DNA of 8,860 nucleotides, taken from Thermoplasmata archaeon. Its GTDB lineage: Archaea; Thermoplasmatota; Thermoplasmata; Thermoplasmatales; Thermoplasmataceae. Shown piece after piece: positions 5,409 through 8,860 of the stretch. The stretch is taken from contig JAKBGP010000079.1 in NCBI GenBank assembly GCA_021833045.1, forward strand, positions 1 to 8,860, written 5' to 3'. Position 1 is the first letter of the stretch. Every line of letters begins with the position of its first letter. The notes under the pieces were generated by a model. The model was given only the letters and a program-made list of their open reading frames with translations. It was not told the origin of the DNA and ran no database searches. Both the position numbers and the translations under genes were made by a program.

Positions 5409-6698
5409 ATGCTGACACTTGAAAGTAAGGATTTCATTCAGCTCAGTTTGCTTCTAGTGATCGCATCTTTCTCTATTCCTATAGCTAGGAAGGTATCACT
5501 GGTTGAAATTCCAATTCTGATATCTCTGGGATTGTTATTTGGACCAGGTCTCGGAGTAATTAATCATAGCTTTGCGGAGTACATGATTCAGGATTTTGCA
5601 GGATTTGGCGTGGGAATACTCGGACTGGTAGTCATACTCTATTACGAGAGTCACAACATAAATTTTAGGGTAATAAGGAAGTTTCTTCTTAACATCATAT
5701 CCCTGAATACAGTAGGTATGGTTGTTACTTCTGTAGTTGCGGGCGTATTCTTCTCACTGCTCACAGGTGCGCCATTTCTGATTGGATTCCTGTTTGGAGC
5801 AATAATATCCCCAACAGACCCTTCAACCCTAATACCGCTGTTCAGGAAGATTAAGATAAAGGATGATTACTCGGGCACACTCATAGGTGAAAGTCTTTTC
5901 AATGATCCACTGGCAATTATTCTTGTTACACTGGCTATATCATTCATTTATTCAGGATCTTCGTATTCTACACTTTTCAACAGTGTTACAGGTGCAGTGG
6001 GCATTATTGGTGGCATTCCACTTTTCCTTGTTATCCAGATAGCTGTCCCATCGGTATTTGGAGTTGCCATGGGCTTCGGAATTATATATCTCAATAAATA
6101 CCTAAATTTCGAGAACCTTATTGTTGGTCTACTCCTTGGTGTGGTATTGTTTGAACTTACTGTGCTTTACGGATTAGGCATAACTCCATTCCCAGCAATC
6201 ATTGCAACGGGTGCAATAGTCGGAACATTCACAGACAAGAGTATATTCTGGTCAAGGGAATCAAATTTTCAGGAAAACCTCTCTTTCCTGGCACAGGGTA
6301 TAATATTCATTCTGGTGGGGAGCCTAATAACGATTGGTGACATTACCGGTTATTTGCTTCAGGGCTTTATCCTTACACTCATTGTCATTTTTGTGGTAAG
6401 ACCAATGGCAGTATTTATATCATTACCACCTGGAAGATCCAAGAATAAGGGTCCGGCAAAAAGCTGGAGAACAAAAACTTTCATAGCGCTTTCAGGACCA
6501 CGTGGTGTCGTTTCTGTGGTTGAAGGGGCAGTTCCCTATTCAATTGGATTACTGTCTGGTAATGCCTTACTGCTTAAATGGGGACTCGTACTTGAAATAG
6601 ATGTTACTTTCATAGTATTAATATCAATCCTTTTACAGACAATATACCTCCCAATAGTAGCAGGGAGATTATTGCCCCAGGATGCAACTCAAACCTGA
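5409..6698 (+). CDS. Na+/H+ antiporter, CPA1 (NhaP) family
   Basis: The 429-residue integral membrane protein has about 12-13 hydrophobic segments and little soluble tail. CPA1 exchangers swap cytoplasmic Na+ for external H+, or work in reverse, for pH and sodium balance. The ion-site motifs are present: S-P-T-D-P (134-138, T136 and D137), G-E-S-L-F-N-D (160-166, with the N165-D166 pair typical of electroneutral CPA1 members) and E80 in Y-Y-E-S. These line up with E73, T129, D130, N158 and D159 of archaeal NhaP from Pyrococcus as I recall it, with a constant offset of seven. R331 (V-V-R-P) and R365 (S-G-P-R-G-V-V-S) are the usual conserved arginines. A basic loop, S-K-N-K-G-P-A-K (344-351), is probably cytoplasmic. 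Transported ion and direction are inferred from family. It lies 2 bases after nadE, and its last 10 bases overlap the end of the opposing ATPase gene. Confidence 0.9.
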   Translation: MLTLESKDFIQLSLLLVIASFSIPIARKVSLVEIPILISLGLLFGPGLGVINHSFAEYMIQDFAGFGVGILGLVVILYYESHNINFRVIRKFLLNIISLNTVGMVVTSVVAGVFFSLLTGAPFLIGFLFGAIISPTDPSTLIPLFRKIKIKDDYSGTLIGESLFNDPLAIILVTLAISFIYSGSSYSTLFNSVTGAVGIIGGIPLFLVIQIAVPSVFGVAMGFGIIYLNKYLNFENLIVGLLLGVVLFELTVLYGLGITPFPAIIATGAIVGTFTDKSIFWSRESNFQENLSFLAQGIIFILVGSLITIGDITGYLLQGFILTLIVIFVVRPMAVFISLPPGRSKNKGPAKSWRTKTFIALSGPRGVVSVVEGAVPYSIGLLSGNALLLKWGLVLEIDVTFIVLISILLQTIYLPIVAGRLLPQDATQT

Positions 6699-8278
6699 AT
6701 TTCCTCTGTCATATCCAGAGACTGAAAAACCCTTCTCCTATCTTTATAAAACTGGTTTACCATATAATAGAAGTCCTTGTAGTTTGAAATTCCCTTTTCG
6801 ATCATCTTATCCAATATCCTTGTCCTGAGGTCTATCTCTTTCTCAAGTTCATCCTCGAACTTCCCCTCCTTCTCGGCTATTTTCTTTATGGCATAACTGA
6901 AGCCGGAATAGTTCTGGGTATCTGACTGTTCATTGAGGATGAATGCATTATTGATCAGTATATCCTTGGAGATGCTATCCTGTCCTGCTATCTCTGAAAT
7001 TGTCTTTATTCTCCTTCTTGATCCACGATCATCAGTTACGTTCTGCAGTATTACTGCAACATCCAGTGTCAGGAGCAGATTTCGGGGAATGTTAATGGGT
7101 TTAGACTCCATCCTGTGAATGAAAGTACTAATATCATCTGCGTGGAATGTGCCATAAACATATCTTCCAATGGACATTGCCTGGAATAGGGTGAACGCCT
7201 CAGCACCTCTTACCTCTCCCACAATAACGTAGCTTGGTCTCTGTCTCATAGTTACGGTAAGAAGGTCAAACATATCTATCTCCCCTGCCCTCTTTCCTGT
7301 TTCAGGGTCAAGTTTTCCATATCCCGTTCTTGTTACCATTGGAACCCAGTTTTCATGAACCAGGTTTATTTCTCTCGTATCCTCTATGGAAACAATCTTC
7401 TTTTGTGCAGGAATGAATAAAAGTATGGCGTTCATTAGAGTTGTTTTACCTGTGGCGGTACCACCCACAACCATCACATTTCCGCCATATTCCGTAAGCA
7501 GCCAGAAGTAAGCAAAGACCCTTGTGTTACACAAAGATCTCTGTATTAGGTCTAGTGGTGTCAACGGCTCTTCCTTAAATTTCCTTATGGTAAATGACGA
7601 TCCCTTATTTGTTATGTACTTCCCTATGGATGCAGATATTCTGGAACCATCTTCCAGTGTTGCATCAACAATGGGGTTTGATATGGATATATGCCTTCCC
7701 ACGTCCTGAAGTATCTTCTTAACAAAGGTCTCGAGCTCTTCGACATCGTCATATATTATATTAGTTGGAATAAATCCAAAGGCTTTGTGATAAACAAATA
7801 CTGGAACTCCAGGAGCATCACAGGAAATATCCTCAATATTAGTATCCCTCATGATCGGATCTATTTTTCCGAACCCCTTTATATCTCTTTCAACATAGTA
7901 TGTCAGGCTATCCATTTCATCAGGCGTGAAGGAGTTAGTCATTCTAAGTGCTTTTGTGAACTGGTCGACTGCATCATCCTTTGTTAGCCCACTTATGTTA
8001 TACATTTCAGGGTCTGTTATGGATGCAATGAATTCATTCCTGTACTTAGCATATAACTTCGCAACTCTTTCTTTCACCTCAGGTTCATTAACCTCGTACC
8101 TGAAAATGGTAGCTCCTCTATCAAAATATACCCTTGAGAATACAGTCCCGGGTATCAACTCCTGAAAGAACTTATCCTCATTTGTCCTCTTCACAGTCCT
8201 GACAGGTGTTATTACCTGCCTGCTGAGGAATTTCCTCTTTTTTGTCTTCTTCTTTTTTGTTTTAGAAAATAAGGCCAT
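6689..8278 (-). CDS. Archaeal type IV filament (archaellum/pilus) assembly ATPase, FlaI/VirB11 family
   Basis: The 529-residue cytoplasmic ATPase should form a hexamer that drives a type IV pilus-like or archaellum machine. Residues 6-16 are almost all lysine and arginine, a strongly basic tail. The N-terminal domain shows YYVERDIKGFGKIDPIM (127-143), then CDAPGVPVFVYH and SISNPIVDATLEDGSRISA, with SSFTIRKFKEEPLTPLDLI (227-245) leading into the motor domain. Walker A is GGTATGKTT (272-280, K278), the Asp box is SIEDTREI (297-304), Walker B is SYVIVGEVRG (349-358, E355), and the His box is GTFHAD (376-381). All catalytic motifs are intact, and the length is near that of known FlaI proteins. 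It directly follows the FlaJ-like gene with no spacer, so translation is probably coupled. No filament subunit is in view, so archaellum and adhesive pilus cannot be told apart. Its 3' end overlaps the antiporter gene tail to tail. Confidence 0.92.
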   Translation of the reverse strand: MALFSKTKKKKTKKRKFLSRQVITPVRTVKRTNEDKFFQELIPGTVFSRVYFDRGATIFRYEVNEPEVKERVAKLYAKYRNEFIASITDPEMYNISGLTKDDAVDQFTKALRMTNSFTPDEMDSLTYYVERDIKGFGKIDPIMRDTNIEDISCDAPGVPVFVYHKAFGFIPTNIIYDDVEELETFVKKILQDVGRHISISNPIVDATLEDGSRISASIGKYITNKGSSFTIRKFKEEPLTPLDLIQRSLCNTRVFAYFWLLTEYGGNVMVVGGTATGKTTLMNAILLFIPAQKKIVSIEDTREINLVHENWVPMVTRTGYGKLDPETGKRAGEIDMFDLLTVTMRQRPSYVIVGEVRGAEAFTLFQAMSIGRYVYGTFHADDISTFIHRMESKPINIPRNLLLTLDVAVILQNVTDDRGSRRRIKTISEIAGQDSISKDILINNAFILNEQSDTQNYSGFSYAIKKIAEKEGKFEDELEKEIDLRTRILDKMIEKGISNYKDFYYMVNQFYKDRRRVFQSLDMTEEIQV

Positions 8279-8860
8279 TTAGAGCACCCCTATTATCGCT
8301 AGAACCATTATACTTATCAAAACCAATATTCCTGACATCATGGCACCTGAAGTTAGTCTTCCGTCCCTGAAAACTCCTGATATAAGTCCACTTGCAGCAC
8401 TTTGAACAATTACACCTGCAGAGAATAACTTTTCTATCAGTCCATAGGAAGAGGAAGCAAGATTCAGAACGCCTCCACCGCTCAGGCCTCCACCTGCAAT
8501 CTGCGGGAAGAAAAATGTATCCAGCATAACAATAACAAATAGGAAGACTCCGAATGATGTTGCAAGGGTAGTAGAATAACTTCTCATATCGGCAAATCTA
8601 CTTTCCCTCATTAGGTAGGTTTGTGTTGTGAAACTTGATACCAGGGATATAACATCAGATGTATTGCTGCCTGATTCACTTGCCTTTTTTATAATCTTGC
8701 CAACCCTTATAATGGACGGTGATTTTAGCCTCTTCCCGAAATCATTCAGGGCAGTTTCTACCGGTATTCCAAGCTTAACCATTCCAGCTAGATGTTCAAT
8801 TTCAATAGACAATGGACCATATTTATTTTCCGCTGATCTCAGTATAGCTTCTGACATTGG
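8279..8860 (-). CDS. FlaJ/TadC-like type II secretion F-domain membrane protein, C-terminal part
   Basis: About 193 residues are visible. The frame is open through the right edge (a CCA codon precedes the ATG at 8857-8855), so the true start is outside the window and that Met is probably internal. The segment after it is the cytoplasmic helical part of the second T2SSF domain (roughly 18-90: I-E-H-L-A-G-M-V-K-L-G-I-P-V-E-T-A-L, then A-S-E-S-G-S-N). A membrane helix follows at about 97-118 and a glycine-rich loop at 121-130. The ending is typical of FlaJ: GVIVQSAASGLISGVFRDG (148-166) and a final hydrophobic helix (172-192). FlaJ-type proteins are the membrane platform that the FlaI ATPase engages. 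Whole FlaJ proteins are usually 450-570 residues, so more than half is missing. TAA at 8281-8279 abuts the ATPase ATG. Confidence 0.85.
   Translation of the reverse strand, partial: PMSEAILRSAENKYGPLSIEIEHLAGMVKLGIPVETALNDFGKRLKSPSIIRVGKIIKKASESGSNTSDVISLVSSFTTQTYLMRESRFADMRSYSTTLATSFGVFLFVIVMLDTFFFPQIAGGGLSGGGVLNLASSSYGLIEKLFSAGVIVQSAASGLISGVFRDGRLTSGAMMSGILVLISIMVLAIIGVL
8285..8290 (-). promoter_or_regulatory. Shine-Dalgarno sequence of the ATPase gene
   Basis: On the minus strand GGGGTG lies 6 bases before the ATG at 8278-8276, inside the last codons of the FlaJ-like gene. This is the best-placed ribosome-binding site in the window. It contrasts with the apparently leaderless first genes and supports cotranscription of the pair. 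Confidence 0.5.

Noticed and set aside
7691..7987. A 98-codon plus-strand open frame, with neighbours at 6933-7118, 7524-7709 and 7926-8165.
   Set aside because: All lie opposite the well-conserved FlaI-type ATPase and read as unstructured shadow translations.
1..8860. Search for tRNA or rRNA genes, CRISPR repeats, insertion-sequence ends, long direct repeats and riboswitch-like leaders.
   Set aside because: None seen by eye. Intergenic spacers are all under 200 bases, and the first genes appear leaderless, leaving little room for structured leaders.

Overview
The window looks like chromosomal DNA of an acidophilic euryarchaeon of the order Thermoplasmatales (Thermoplasma / Picrophilus / Ferroplasma / Cuniculiplasma type). 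The strongest pointer is the glucose dehydrogenase at 2640-3725, which matches the Thermoplasma acidophilum enzyme almost motif for motif as I remember it. Supporting signs are the AT-rich DNA, heavy use of AGG/AGA and ATA codons, several genes with an archaeal TATA box about 25 bases before the start codon and no Shine-Dalgarno sequence (leaderless transcripts), and an archaeal FlaI/FlaJ-type filament assembly pair. The genus cannot be fixed from the sequence alone.

Layout. (1) 1-53, minus: the first 17 codons of an NAD-dependent epimerase/dehydratase running off the left edge. It diverges from the next gene across a 197-base spacer holding two promoter regions and two inverted repeats. (2) 251-2482, plus: a UbiE/YcgJ-like methyltransferase, a class III extradiol dioxygenase (LigB)-fold protein of unknown substrate, and a bacterial-type GTP cyclohydrolase II (RibA). 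(3) 2640-4604, plus: glucose dehydrogenase followed after 15 bases by a FolD homologue with altered folate-site residues. (4) 4684-6698, plus: NAD synthetase followed after 2 bases by a CPA1 Na+/H+ antiporter. (5) 8860-6689, minus: the C-terminal part of a FlaJ/TadC-like membrane platform protein, followed with no spacer by a FlaI/VirB11-family ATPase. The ATPase gene converges on the antiporter gene and overlaps it by 10 bases.

How the genes may work together. The plus-strand block has a loose redox-cofactor theme: RibA starts flavin synthesis, NadE makes NAD, Gdh and FolD use NAD(P), and the methyltransferase could act on a quinone. Gdh feeds the non-phosphorylative Entner-Doudoroff route typical of Thermoplasmatales. 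The antiporter fits pH and ion homeostasis in an acidophile. The minus-strand pair powers assembly of a type IV-like surface filament. I see no rRNA, tRNA, CRISPR array, insertion sequence or attachment site, and no stretch over 300 bases without a gene. I found no convincing wholly new system. The best leads are the FolD active-site changes, the inverted repeats at the promoters, the LigB-fold protein lacking a usual histidine, and the J-before-I order of the filament genes.
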